DNA of 64,000 nucleotides from 34-65-8 sp964516135 (GTDB lineage Bacteria > Pseudomonadota > Alphaproteobacteria > Sphingomonadales > Sphingomonadaceae): assembly GCA_964516135.1 (NCBI GenBank), contig CAZEWN010000004.1, forward strand, positions 1 to 64,000, read 5' to 3'. Positions 31,912-41,156 of this stretch are shown in pieces. Every line of letters begins with the position of its first letter. The first letter of the stretch is position 1. The notes beneath the pieces are model-generated. The model did not search any database and was not told the origin of the DNA. It saw only the letters and a program-made list of their open reading frames with translations. Position numbers and translations under genes: made by a program.

Positions 31912-32958
31912 TCAATCCAGATCGCTGGCTGCGATCGTGGTCAGATTGGTTGCCTTGCGGGTATTTTCCGCGAGCGTCGCGTCGGGCGAGGCGATTAGCC
32001 CGATCGCGGTCAAGGGTCCGTCTCGGCCCCAGCTCTTGGTCCATTGCGCGATGAACTCCTGCAACCCCGGAATTGCACCGACGTGAGCCTTCTTCACGTA
32101 GATGAACATCTGCCGTGCCGCCGGATAACTGGTACTGGCGATGTTGTCGTAAGTGGGCTGCGCGCCGTTCATGGGTAGCCCCTGAACCGCGCCCGCGTTT
32201 TCCTCGAGGAACGAATAGCCGAATATCCCGATCGCGCGCGGATTGCCGCCAATCTTCTGAACGATCAGATTGTCCTGCTCGCCCTGGTCGACATATTTGC
32301 CGTCCGCGCGCACCTCGGTGCAGACCTGCTCATGCTGGTTCTCGTCGCTTTCCGCCAGCGCTGCCATGCGCGGATCAGCGTCGCAGCCAATCTCGAGGAC
32401 CAGTTCCTTGAGCGAATCGCGGGTGCCGGACGTCGACGGCGGGCCGTAGACCAGGATCGGCACGTCGGGGAGCGACGGATCGACATCGGACCAGGTTTGC
32501 GCGGTCTGTTCTTCGCCATAAGGGCGCGCGGCAATCGCCTTGTAAACGATCTCCGGCGTGAGGTTCATCGTGATGCCGCCCTGCGCCGACGCGAACACGA
32601 GCCCGTCAAGACCGATCTGGAGTTCGACCACGTCGGTCACGCCGTTCGACACGCATGTTTCAAACTCGCTGGCCTTCATGCGGCGCGAGGCATTGACGAT
32701 ATCAGGGTGCTGCGGGCCGACGCCGGCGCAGAACAAATTGATGCCGGCGCCCGAGCCGGTGGATTCGATCAGCGGCGCGCCGAATTGCGGGTTTGCCTGG
32801 GTGAATTGTTCCGCGACCTTCTTGGCGAAGGGAAACACTGTCGAGGAGCCGACGACGCGCACTGCATCGCGGGTGCCGCCGCCCGATCCCGCACCGCCGC
32901 ACGCGGCCAGCGCGATCGAGGACAACGCGGCAAAAGCAAACTTGCTGGTCAGTTTCAT
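31912..32958 (-). CDS. pstS: Phosphate-binding lipoprotein PstS
   Basis: 348 residues from ATG 32958. Lipobox IALAACGG (Cys20). The phosphate-binding segments are VVGSSTVFPFAKKVAEQF (Ser-Ser-Thr), ESTGSGAGINLFCAG (SxGSGxG), NASRRMKASE (Arg) and PPSTSGTRDSL. Periplasmic component of the high-affinity phosphate ABC transporter; the pstCAB genes are not in the window. It has its own Pho-box-like site (33006-33023) in the 76-base gap after the porin gene, so expression under phosphate starvation is likely. Confidence 0.93.
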   Translation of the reverse strand: MKLTSKFAFAALSSIALAACGGAGSGGGTRDAVRVVGSSTVFPFAKKVAEQFTQANPQFGAPLIESTGSGAGINLFCAGVGPQHPDIVNASRRMKASEFETCVSNGVTDVVELQIGLDGLVFASAQGGITMNLTPEIVYKAIAARPYGEEQTAQTWSDVDPSLPDVPILVYGPPSTSGTRDSLKELVLEIGCDADPRMAALAESDENQHEQVCTEVRADGKYVDQGEQDNLIVQKIGGNPRAIGIFGYSFLEENAGAVQGLPMNGAQPTYDNIASTSYPAARQMFIYVKKAHVGAIPGLQEFIAQWTKSWGRDGPLTAIGLIASPDATLAENTRKATNLTTIAASDLD

Positions 32959-33005
32959 GGGTCTATTCCCCCTTGGACAACATGCGGGCGCGATAAGGGC
33001 CGTGT

Positions 33006-33023
33006 GTGACAAGTCTATGACAG
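33006..33023 (-). promoter_or_regulatory. Pho box upstream of pstS
   Basis: On the minus strand reads CTGTCAT-AGAC-TTGTCAC, two 7-base direct repeats with an 11-base period, very close to the PhoB consensus CTGTCAT-4-CTGTCAT. Located 48-65 bases upstream of the pstS ATG, within the usual range for PhoB overlapping the -35. Confidence 0.75.
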
Positions 33024-33034
33024 AGAGGTACGCC

Positions 33035-34378
33035 TCAGAAATCGATCTGGGCCCGCAGGCCGAAAGCATCGACACCATAAGCGCGGTCGCCATCCGCTAG
33101 CGGGAAGAGGGCATCGACGTATTGCAGCCGCCCATAGTTTGCGAGCAGCATCGTGTAATCGGTGGGCTTCCATACAAGCGAAATAAGGTATCCGTCCTGC
33201 TGGCCACCGATGACCCCCGCATCGCTCAGATCGAGGTGATCATAGCGCAGGTTGACCTGGAGCGAGCCCCAGCCCCCCTCGCCAACCGGGCGCGCGGGTT
33301 TGGTCCGGTCGAACTTGCCTGCGCCATAGCCGCGCGTATCGCCTGGTGTCAGGAACATGCCCACCTCGGCATAGCCGCCGAAAAATGTCGGGTCGGCCTG
33401 CGCCCCTGGGCGCGAAACGCGCTGCCAGAACGTTTCCGCCGCTGCGTGGAACGGGCCGGATATGACCGCCCCCTCCATTCCCCAGCCAAATTCGCTCGCG
33501 GCGCCGAGCGTTCGGGTGTCGACCCAGCGATCGTCGGTGAAGTGGACCAGCGGCCGCTGCCGGTATCGCACGGTGCTGCCAGATTCGAGGTCGGTGTAAT
33601 GGACCGAGGCGCCAAGATGGAATCGCGCCTTGCCCACCACCGGCATGGCCACAATGCGGCCATCGGCGGACCAGTTACGATTGGAAAGAGCGTCGATATT
33701 GTCCGTGAACAGGCCAGCCTGCACCAGCAACGGGCCGCTCGCGTATTCAATGCCTGCGCCGACCCGCCGTTCGAACCCGAAGGCATCGGTGAAGGCCGCA
33801 CGCTCGATCATGCTGGTGTGCAGGCTGCTCGTCAGTTCTTCCAAAGACTGGAAACCGTTGAACTGGCCGACGCTCACCGTGACATCGCCGCTTTCGTAGG
33901 TGATTATCGCGTCGGTCAGCTCCACGTCGTTATCGGCGAAATCGATTTCGAACTTGTATCCGAAGTTGCCCGGCATGGTGCCCGACGCGCCAACCCTGAT
34001 ACGGCGCGCCTCGCTGCCGAAGCCGTCGTCGCGGCCCGCCGAGGCCGGGGCCGACACCGTACCCACGTCATATTGCAACCGGCCGCGCGGTTTGAAACTC
34101 CATCCGTCCTCGCTTGCGATCTCCGGCGCACCCTTGAAGGCGATTGCCGGTGCGGCATCGGCTTCGGGCGAAGTTCCGGCCGGGGCGACAATGGCGGGTG
34201 CGCGAGCTTCCGCCTCGGCCAGTTCCGCTTCCAGGGTATCGACCCGCGCGGCCAGCCTGGCGAGCTCCGCACGCATCGCGGCAATCTCGGCATCGGCGCT
34301 GCTTTGCGCCGCGGCAGGCTCGATCCAGCCCGCGGCAAGGGCCAGGGCAAAAGCGGATGCGGATAAGGGTTGTTTCAT
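33035..34378 (-). CDS. Phosphate-selective porin (OprO/OprP family)
   Basis: 447 residues. Signal peptide to about residue 24 (ALALAAGWIEPAAAQ). A short coiled coil follows (AEIAAMRAELARLAARVDTLEAELAEAEA, heptad Leu/Ala), then a beta barrel (FKPRGRLQYDVGTV, ARRIRVGASGTMPGNFGYKFEIDFADNDVELTDA, core RRIRVG...FEIDFAD). It ends GVDAFGLRAQIDF with a terminal Phe, the outer-membrane assembly signal. Family members take up phosphate or pyrophosphate across the outer membrane. A Pho-box-like site precedes it and pstS follows, which supports phosphate as substrate. Confidence 0.88.
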   Translation of the reverse strand: MKQPLSASAFALALAAGWIEPAAAQSSADAEIAAMRAELARLAARVDTLEAELAEAEARAPAIVAPAGTSPEADAAPAIAFKGAPEIASEDGWSFKPRGRLQYDVGTVSAPASAGRDDGFGSEARRIRVGASGTMPGNFGYKFEIDFADNDVELTDAIITYESGDVTVSVGQFNGFQSLEELTSSLHTSMIERAAFTDAFGFERRVGAGIEYASGPLLVQAGLFTDNIDALSNRNWSADGRIVAMPVVGKARFHLGASVHYTDLESGSTVRYRQRPLVHFTDDRWVDTRTLGAASEFGWGMEGAVISGPFHAAAETFWQRVSRPGAQADPTFFGGYAEVGMFLTPGDTRGYGAGKFDRTKPARPVGEGGWGSLQVNLRYDHLDLSDAGVIGGQQDGYLISLVWKPTDYTMLLANYGRLQYVDALFPLADGDRAYGVDAFGLRAQIDF

Positions 34379-34437
34379 CCCGGTTGCAGTTCCCTAACAC
34401 TAGAATGTCAGAACGGTGACGCCCGTATGGCCGATAT

Positions 34438-34455
34438 ATGACATATGCATGACAT
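34438..34455 (-). promoter_or_regulatory. Pho box upstream of the porin gene
   Basis: Minus strand: ATGTCAT-GCAT-ATGTCAT, two identical 7-base repeats separated by 4 bases, each differing from the PhoB half-site CTGTCAT by one base. Located 60-77 bases upstream of the porin ATG in the divergent region with alanine dehydrogenase. Confidence 0.75.
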
Positions 34456-34575
34456 CAGCGGTGCCGCAGCGGATAATGCGGTAGCCCGTACGCCGCAACC
34501 AGCGAGGCGCGGCCTGCCTTGCCCCGCCCTGGTTTCAATTGTAACGGCCATCGCCCAGAGCGGAGTATCCTCACG

Positions 34576-35691
34576 ATGCGCATCGGTTGCCCCAAGGAAA
34601 TCAAGAATCATGAATATCGCGTGGGGCTTACGCCGGAAAGCACGCGGGAGCTGGCATTGCGCGGCAACGAAGTCTGGATCGAAAGTGGCGCTGGCCAAGG
34701 CATAGGCGCGACCGACGAGCAATACCGTGCCGCTGGCGCGAAGATCGTCGACGGGCCTGATCCCATCTTCGCGGAATGCGAACTGGTGGTGAAAGTGAAG
34801 GAGCCGCAGGCGGTCGAGCGCGCCAAGCTGCGCGAAGGGCAAGTGCTTTATACTTATCTCCACCTCGCGCCCGATCCGGATCAGACACGGGAACTCGTCG
34901 CCAGCGGGGTGACCGCGATTGCCTACGAAACCGTGACGGGGCCGGGCAACACCCTGCCGCTGCTCAAGCCCATGAGCCAGGTCGCGGGTCGCATGAGCAT
35001 CCAGGCTGGCGCGACCGCGCTGGAAAAGGCGCACGGCGGTCGCGGCGTTCTGCTCGGCGGTGTTCCGGGCGTGCTGCCCGGCCGGGTGATGGTGATCGGC
35101 GGCGGCGTGGTCGGTTTCAACGCGGCGCAAATGGCGGTTGGACTGGGCGCTGACGTCACCATCCTCGACCGTGATCCCGAAGTGCTCGAACGTCTGGGCA
35201 CGCATTTCGAAAGCCGCGCCAAGACACGCTTTTCCAACAGTGCCAACATCGAACAGATGATCGGAGAGGCGGAACTGGTCATCGGCGCGGTGCTGATCCC
35301 TGGTGCCGCGGCGCCCAAGCTTGTTACCCGCGAGACGCTCAAGCTCATGAAGCCGGGCGCCGTGCTGGTCGATGTGGCGATCGATCAGGGCGGATGCTTC
35401 GAGACCAGCCGTCCGACCACGCATGCCGAGCCGACCTATGTCGTCGACGGCATTGTGCATTATTGCGTGGCCAACATGCCCGGGGCGGTCGCCCGGACCA
35501 GCACTTACGCGCTGAACAACGTCACCTTGCCCCATGCCCTGCGGATTGCCGAGCTCGGCTGGAAAGGCGCGCTTGCCGCCAACCCCCATCTGGCGGAAGG
35601 GCTGAACGTCCACGCCGGAAAGGTGACGTATCGCGCGGTTGCCGAGGAACTTGGCTACGACTGGCTTCCGGTGGCGGACACGCTCGGCTGA
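34576..35691 (+). CDS. ald: Alanine dehydrogenase
   Basis: 371 residues. MRIGCPKEIKNHEYRVGLTP, YTYLHLAPD (catalytic His near 95), LKPMSQVAGRMSIQAGA, and the NAD-binding VMVIGGGVVGFNAAQMAVGLGADVTILDRD (core GGGVVG). Interconverts L-alanine and pyruvate plus ammonia. Starts at ATG 34576; divergent from the Pho-regulated porin. Ends exactly where the convergent thioesterase gene ends. Confidence 0.95.
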   Translation: MRIGCPKEIKNHEYRVGLTPESTRELALRGNEVWIESGAGQGIGATDEQYRAAGAKIVDGPDPIFAECELVVKVKEPQAVERAKLREGQVLYTYLHLAPDPDQTRELVASGVTAIAYETVTGPGNTLPLLKPMSQVAGRMSIQAGATALEKAHGGRGVLLGGVPGVLPGRVMVIGGGVVGFNAAQMAVGLGADVTILDRDPEVLERLGTHFESRAKTRFSNSANIEQMIGEAELVIGAVLIPGAAAPKLVTRETLKLMKPGAVLVDVAIDQGGCFETSRPTTHAEPTYVVDGIVHYCVANMPGAVARTSTYALNNVTLPHALRIAELGWKGALAANPHLAEGLNVHAGKVTYRAVAEELGYDWLPVADTLG

Positions 35692-36084
35692 TCACAGGAA
35701 CGGCGCAATGATTTCGGGCCGGACGCGTGCCAGCCGCCCGGTCGCGCGCTCCAGCATTGCCCATGTGGTGTTGGCCGAGACAATGACCTTGCCCGCGGCG
35801 TCGCGAAACTCGACGCGCCGTACCGAGGTTGCTCCGCGTGGCTCGCCCGGAATCCAGGTTTGCCCCGTCACCCGGTCGCCCTCGCCGATATTGCCGCGAT
35901 AATCGATCTCGTGCCGGGTCACGAGCCACACGAAACGATCGCGGTGTTCGGCGCTTGCCGCCGCATCCCAGTGCGCGGTGGCGAGGTCCTGGATCCACTG
36001 GACCCACACCGCGTTGTTGACGTGGCCCATCACGTCGATGTGCTCCGCGCCCGCGGTGAAGGTCTTGTGATAGGGTTCGCTCAC
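35692..36084 (-). CDS. Acyl-CoA thioesterase (4HBT / hotdog fold)
   Basis: 130 residues with GTG start at 36084, overlapping the peptidase stop (GTGA). AEHIDVMGHVNNAVWVQWIQD is the hotdog active-site signature (Asp in HIDxMGHVNN). RHEIDYRGNIGEGDRVTG and SANTTWAMLERATGRLARV complete the fold. Substrate unknown; probably hydrolyses acyl-CoA thioesters in the cytosol. Confidence 0.88.
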   Translation of the reverse strand: MSEPYHKTFTAGAEHIDVMGHVNNAVWVQWIQDLATAHWDAAASAEHRDRFVWLVTRHEIDYRGNIGEGDRVTGQTWIPGEPRGATSVRRVEFRDAAGKVIVSANTTWAMLERATGRLARVRPEIIAPFL

Positions 36085-38207
36085 TCGGCCAGCCCGAGCT
36101 GCCACAGCACGAAGGCGAACTCCTCCGCCGTCTCGTAGAGCGCGGTGAAGCGGCCCGACTTGCCGCCGTGGCCCGCGCCCATGTTGGTCTTGAGCAGCAG
36201 CTCGTTCTCGTCGGTCTTGGTCGCGCGCAGCTTGGCGACCCACTTGGCCGGTTCCCAATAGGTCACGCGGGGATCGTTGAGACCGGCGGTGACCATCAGC
36301 GGCGGATAGTCCTGCGCCACGACCTGATCGTAAGGGCTGTAGCTGAGCATGTAGGCGAAGGCCTGCTTGCTCTCGATCGGATTGCCCCATTCGGGCCATT
36401 CGCCCGGCGTCAGCGGCAGGCTGGCGTCTAGCATGGTGTTCATGACATCGACGAACGGCACGTGCGCCACCACCGCGCCCCACAGGTCGGGATCGGTGTT
36501 GACGACCACGCCCATCAGCTCGCCCCCGGCCGATCCGCCGCTGGCGCTGATCCTGCCCTTGGCGGTATAGCCCTGGTCGATCAGTCCCTTGGCCACATCG
36601 ACGAAGTCGTTGAAGGTATTGGTCCGCTCGTTCAGCTTCCCCTGCAAATACCAGCGCCGCCCGAGATCGTCGCCGCCGCGGATATGCGCGATGGCATAGG
36701 CCATGCCCCGGTCGAGCAGGCTGAGGCGCGAGGCGGAAAAGCCCGGCGGGATCGCGTAACCATAGGCGCCATAGGCATAGAGATGCAGCGGTCCGCCAGC
36801 CGGACGATCCTTGCGCATGACCACGCTGACCGGCACCTGCGTCCCGTCGCGCGCGGTCACCATGAGCCGCTCGGTCTTGTAGAGCGAAGCGTCGTAGCCG
36901 CTGGGGATTTCCTGCTGCTTGAGCAGTTCGAGCCGCCCGTCGGCGACATGGTAGTCATAGACCGAGGACGGCGTGACCATCGACTGATAGGCGAGCCGCA
37001 GCTTGTCGACCGCATATTCGGGGTTGTTGGAGAGGCCCGTGTCGTAGCTCGCCTCGGGAAAGGCGATCGGCGTCACCGTATCGCTGCCATACTGGCGCAA
37101 CTGCACCTGATCGAGACCAGCGAGCCGTCCTTCCGTGACGTAGAAGTCGCGATAGAGTTCGAAGCCGGTCAGGTAGAATTCGTCCGAGCCCGCCAGCAGT
37201 GTTGTCCATTCGCCCGGCGTCGCCAAGGGGGCGGTGGCGAGGCGAAAATTGACGTGGTCGTCATTGGTGTGGACCCACAGCGTGCCGTCACGAACATCGA
37301 CATCGTATTCGACGCCCTTCCGGCGCGCCTTGACCAGCACATGCGCCCCGGTCGGGTTGGCGGCGGGGACGAGACGGACCTCGCTTGTCTCGTTGTCTCC
37401 GGTAGCGATCACCAGCCAGTCGTCCTGCGCCGAGAGCCCCGCGGCGACGCTGAACCCGTCGTCCGCCTCGCGGTACAGCTCCACGTCCTCGCTCACCGGC
37501 GTGCCGATCCGGTGGAGGCGGACGTTGTCGACGCGCCAGTTGTCGTTCACAGGGCCATAAACCAGCGCACTGTCGTTCGCGACCCAGGTGAGGCCCGAAT
37601 TGATCCCGGGGATCTCGTCGGGCAGCAGCTCGCCGGTGGTGAGGTCCTTGATCCGCGCGGTGTAGCGTTCGGAGCCGTTGTCGTCCGCCGAATAGGCGAG
37701 ATAGCGCCCGTTCTGGCTGACCGATGCGGCGCCGAGGCGGAAATACTCCTTGCCCTCGGCAAGCTGGTTCTCGTCGAGGATCAGCACCGGCTCGCCGCCC
37801 GCCACCGCGCGGCGGTAGTGCTTGCGGTATTCCTTCCCCTCCTCGAATTCGGACCAGTAGAGCCAGTCGCCGTCCTTTTGCGGAACGGTCGCGTCGTCCT
37901 GCTTCACCCGGCCCTTCAGCTCCTCGAAGATCGTTTCGACGAGTGCCTTTCGCGGTGCCATCCGCGCCTCGAACCAGGCGTTTTCCTGGTTGAGGTATTC
38001 CAGCACGTCGGGATCGTCGACCTTGGGATACGATTTGTCGTGCAGCCAGTGGTACGGGTCCGAAATGGTGATCCCGTGGTGGGTGTAGCTGTGCTCGCGC
38101 TGGTCGGCGACGGGTGGGCTGGTGGGTGCGGGCAAGGGCTGGGATTCCTGGGCTTGGGCGGTGGTACTGGCCGCCAGGGCGACGGCGACGAGTAGCAGCT
38201 TGTTCAT
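36081..38207 (-). CDS. S9 family serine peptidase (oligopeptidase B-like)
   Basis: 708 residues. Signal peptide (LLLVAVALAASTTAQAQ), so exported. N-terminal seven-bladed propeller: HHGITISDPYHWLHDKSYPKVDDPDVLEYLNQENAWFEA (core DPYHWL), LYWSEFEEGKEY, LAYSADDNGSERY. Catalytic domain: LYAYGAYGYAIPPGFS, AHIRGGDDLGRRWY, Ser in SASGGSAGGELMG, Asp in TAGLNDPRV and His in MGAGHGGKSGR. It cleaves short peptides, probably after basic residues. Coupled to the thioesterase gene downstream. Confidence 0.92.
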   Translation of the reverse strand: MNKLLLVAVALAASTTAQAQESQPLPAPTSPPVADQREHSYTHHGITISDPYHWLHDKSYPKVDDPDVLEYLNQENAWFEARMAPRKALVETIFEELKGRVKQDDATVPQKDGDWLYWSEFEEGKEYRKHYRRAVAGGEPVLILDENQLAEGKEYFRLGAASVSQNGRYLAYSADDNGSERYTARIKDLTTGELLPDEIPGINSGLTWVANDSALVYGPVNDNWRVDNVRLHRIGTPVSEDVELYREADDGFSVAAGLSAQDDWLVIATGDNETSEVRLVPAANPTGAHVLVKARRKGVEYDVDVRDGTLWVHTNDDHVNFRLATAPLATPGEWTTLLAGSDEFYLTGFELYRDFYVTEGRLAGLDQVQLRQYGSDTVTPIAFPEASYDTGLSNNPEYAVDKLRLAYQSMVTPSSVYDYHVADGRLELLKQQEIPSGYDASLYKTERLMVTARDGTQVPVSVVMRKDRPAGGPLHLYAYGAYGYAIPPGFSASRLSLLDRGMAYAIAHIRGGDDLGRRWYLQGKLNERTNTFNDFVDVAKGLIDQGYTAKGRISASGGSAGGELMGVVVNTDPDLWGAVVAHVPFVDVMNTMLDASLPLTPGEWPEWGNPIESKQAFAYMLSYSPYDQVVAQDYPPLMVTAGLNDPRVTYWEPAKWVAKLRATKTDENELLLKTNMGAGHGGKSGRFTALYETAEEFAFVLWQLGLAE

Positions 38208-38322
38208 GGCGATAGCCCCCTAGAGATCATGGTTCGGGTGGCAAGCCCGGCTTCACAAGCCTATGTTGATCGGCATTTCGCGGCAAGCAGCCGTCCAACA
38301 TACAATCGACAGGATCGACGAA

Positions 38323-40128
38323 ATGCTGATGCAGACCCATGAAGCCCGCCTCGCTGCCCTGCGCGAGGAACTGAAGCGGCAGGGGCTCGACGGGTTCGTC
38401 GTGCCGATCTCCGACGAGCATATGAGCGAATATATTGGCGCCTATGCCCAGCGCCTCGCCTGGCTGACCGGGTTCGGCGGCTCGGCGGGCAGCGCGATCG
38501 TGCTGCGCGACAAGGCGGCAATCTTCGTCGACGGGCGCTACACCATCCAGGTCCGCGACCAGGTCGACGAGCGGCTGTTCGCCTATGAAAGCGTGCCCGC
38601 GACCAGCCATGCCAAGTGGCTCGCGGCGAACGCGCCCGAAGGCGCGAAGATCGGCTACGACGCCTGGCTCCATTCCAAGGGCTGGGCCGACGGCGTGGCC
38701 AGGGCGCTGGCGAAGAAGGGCAGCGAACTGGTGCCGGTCGCGCGGAACCCGGTCGATGCGGTCTGGGCGGACCGGCCCGAACCGAGCACCGCGCCTGCGC
38801 TGGTGCATGCCGACGCACATGCGGGAAGATCGAGCGCCGACAAGCGCGGCGAGGTTGCCGACTGGCTCAAGCAGCAGGGCCATGATGCTGCAGTGATCAG
38901 CGCGCTCGATTCGATCGCCTGGCTGCTCAATATTCGTGGGCAAGACGTGGACCGCACGCCGGTGGCGCTGAGCTACGTCATCGCCCATGCCGACGGCACG
39001 GCCGAACTGTTCATCGCGCCGGAGAAGGTGACCCCCGAGCTGGAGCAACACCTCGGCAACGCGGTCACGGTGCGGCCACGCTCCGAGTTCGAGGGTGCGC
39101 TGGGCACGCTCGGTGACAAGACGGTGGCCGTGGATCCCGATTATTGCGTCGCGGCGATCCACCATGCGCTCGAGGCGGCAGGCGCCAGGCCGGTGGCGGA
39201 ACGCGATCCGACCATCCTGCCCAAGGCGATCAAGAACCCGGTTGAGCAGCAGGGCCAGCGCGACGCGCAGGCGCGTGACGGGGCGGCGGTGGCGCGCTAT
39301 CTCCACTGGCTGTCGGTCGCCGCGCCCAAGGGCGGCGAAACCGAATTGAGCGCGGCGGCGAAATTGCAGGAATTCCGTCTCGCCACCGGGCTGCTCAAGG
39401 ACAACAGCTTCGACACGATCTCCGCCGCCGGGCCGCATGCGGCGATCCCGCACTACCGCGTCGACGATGAGTCGAACCTGGCGATCACGCCCGGCAGCGT
39501 GTTCCTCTGCGATTCGGGCGGCCAGTACGAGGATGGCACGACAGACATTACCCGCACGGTCTGGATCGGCCCGGGCGAACCTTCGGCCGAGCAGAAGGAT
39601 CGTTTCACCCGGGTGCTCAAGGGGCATATCCAGATCGCCCGCGCGGTCTTTCCGCAAGGGACCAACGGCAGCCAGCTCGACGTGCTGGCACGGCAGTATC
39701 TGTGGGAAGCTGGGGTCGACTACGCCCATGGCACCGGCCACGGGGTCGGCAGCTATCTTTCCGTGCATGAGGGGCCGCAGCGTATCGCCAAGGCCAGCGG
39801 CGGCCAGGCAGGCACCGGCCAGGAACTCTACGCAGGCATGATCCTGTCGAACGAGCCGGGGTACTACAAACCCGGCGAGTACGGCATCCGGATCGAGAAC
39901 CTCATCCTGGTCGAACCGCGCCCGATCGCGGGAGGTGAAGGCGAGTGGCTCGGGTTCGAGACGCTGACCTTCGTCCCGATCGACAGGACGCTGGTCGACC
40001 GTTCGCTGCTGACCGAGGCGGAGATCACATGGTGGAACGACTATCATGCCCGGGCGCGCGAGGTGCTGGCACCCCAGCTCGAGGGCGAAGTGCTGGCGTG
40101 GCTGGAAATGGCCTGTCAGCCCTTGTGA
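38323..40128 (+). CDS. Xaa-Pro aminopeptidase (M24B, long form)
   Basis: 601 residues from ATG 38323 with AGGA eight bases upstream; a second Met two codons later is possible. Two creatinase N-terminal domains (DGFVVPISDEHMSEY, LTGFGGSAGSAIV, DGRYTIQV; later SIAWLLNIRGQDV) precede the pita-bread metallopeptidase. Metal ligands: Asp in FLCDSGGQYEDGTTDITRT (both Asp), His in YAHGTGHGVGSYLSVHE, Glu in LSNEPGYYKPGEYGIRIEN (both Glu). It removes N-terminal residues before proline. No signal peptide; cytosolic. Confidence 0.94.
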   Translation: MLMQTHEARLAALREELKRQGLDGFVVPISDEHMSEYIGAYAQRLAWLTGFGGSAGSAIVLRDKAAIFVDGRYTIQVRDQVDERLFAYESVPATSHAKWLAANAPEGAKIGYDAWLHSKGWADGVARALAKKGSELVPVARNPVDAVWADRPEPSTAPALVHADAHAGRSSADKRGEVADWLKQQGHDAAVISALDSIAWLLNIRGQDVDRTPVALSYVIAHADGTAELFIAPEKVTPELEQHLGNAVTVRPRSEFEGALGTLGDKTVAVDPDYCVAAIHHALEAAGARPVAERDPTILPKAIKNPVEQQGQRDAQARDGAAVARYLHWLSVAAPKGGETELSAAAKLQEFRLATGLLKDNSFDTISAAGPHAAIPHYRVDDESNLAITPGSVFLCDSGGQYEDGTTDITRTVWIGPGEPSAEQKDRFTRVLKGHIQIARAVFPQGTNGSQLDVLARQYLWEAGVDYAHGTGHGVGSYLSVHEGPQRIAKASGGQAGTGQELYAGMILSNEPGYYKPGEYGIRIENLILVEPRPIAGGEGEWLGFETLTFVPIDRTLVDRSLLTEAEITWWNDYHARAREVLAPQLEGEVLAWLEMACQPL

Positions 40129-40185
40129 CTTGACGAGTGTTCTTGTAATGTTCTTGCCGGTCGCGAGTCGTAAGGGAGAGCTGCG

Positions 40186-40581
40186 ATGATCGGTTACGTT
40201 ACTTTGGGCACCAACGACCTTCAGGCCAACGCGCCGTTCTACGATGCGCTGGCGGGCGAGATGGGCGTCGGGCGGATGATGGATTTCGAGACCTTCATCG
40301 CCTGGGGCGCATGGGGCGGCGGGTGCGGCGTTGCGTTGACCAAGCCGTTCGACGGCAATGCCGCGACGGTCGGCAACGGTGTGATGGTGGCAATCGAGGC
40401 GAAGAATGCGGCGCAGGTCGATCGTCTCCATGCGCTGGCGCTCGCCAACGGCGGCAGCGACGAAGGTGCGCCGGGCCCGCGTGGCGGCGCGGACGAACAT
40501 GGCAACATGTTCTACGCCGGCTATTTCCGCGATCGGGAGGGGAACAAGCTCAACGCATTCTGCATGGTCCCGCCGGCGTGA
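40186..40581 (+). CDS. VOC (glyoxalase/dioxygenase) superfamily protein
   Basis: 131 residues, one VOC module pair: MIGYVTLGTNDLQANAPFYDALAGEMGVGR, ... EEHGNMFYAGYFRDREGNKLNAF-like end (sequence DEHGNMFYAGYFRDREGNKLNAF). Coupled by GTGA overlap to a cupin gene. No substrate can be assigned. Confidence 0.87.
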   Translation: MIGYVTLGTNDLQANAPFYDALAGEMGVGRMMDFETFIAWGAWGGGCGVALTKPFDGNAATVGNGVMVAIEAKNAAQVDRLHALALANGGSDEGAPGPRGGADEHGNMFYAGYFRDREGNKLNAFCMVPPA

Positions 40582-40976
40582 ACGGCGCGATGCGCCTGGC
40601 CGATTCATTCATCCATCTCGGGCTGGGCGCGACGGCTGTTTCGCAGCCGCCCTTCGACGGGATGGAATGGTATGCGGCCTACGCCGCGCGCCATGGGGCC
40701 GACGGGTTTGAGGGGCGACTGGTCAGCGAACATGGCTTCTCCCAAGACTGGCCGCATTGGGAAATGCATCCGCACGGCGCCGAAGTGGTCATCTGTACCC
40801 AGGGTGCGATGGTGCTGAGGCAGGAGTTTCCCGATGGTCGTCGTGTCACGGCTGAGCTCGGCCCGGGCGATTATGCCATCAATCCGCCGGGCGTCTGGCA
40901 TATCGCTGATATTGCCGATCGTGCCACGGCGATATTCATCACTGCCGGGGCGGGGACCGAGCACCGGCCGCGCTGA
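40578..40976 (+). CDS. Cupin domain protein
   Basis: 132 residues with GTG 40578 (ATG at 40590 possible). Cupin motif 1 is degenerate (HWEMHPHGAEVVICTQGAMVLRQ); motif 2 is GPGDYAINPPGVWHIADI with a metal-type His. A small beta-barrel protein, maybe a metal-binding sensor or isomerase. Translationally coupled to the VOC protein, suggesting a joint task. Confidence 0.83.
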   Translation: MNGAMRLADSFIHLGLGATAVSQPPFDGMEWYAAYAARHGADGFEGRLVSEHGFSQDWPHWEMHPHGAEVVICTQGAMVLRQEFPDGRRVTAELGPGDYAINPPGVWHIADIADRATAIFITAGAGTEHRPR

Positions 40977-41156
40977 GCGCAGGATCGGCGCCCGTGGGGC
41001 AGGCTGACACAACTTGCGACAAAACTCACCGCGATCGGCATAATTCTGCGACAGCGCCACACTAGACGGGCATCACGAGCTGCGGCGGGGCCTCCTAATC
41101 CTCCCCCTCCTCATGGTTTCGTCGCAGCTCAAGCTTGTCAGATTGGAGGAAACCCG

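Noticed and set aside
38227..40608. 793-codon minus-strand open frame
   Set aside because: Antisense to the Xaa-Pro aminopeptidase and VOC genes, both with clear family motifs.
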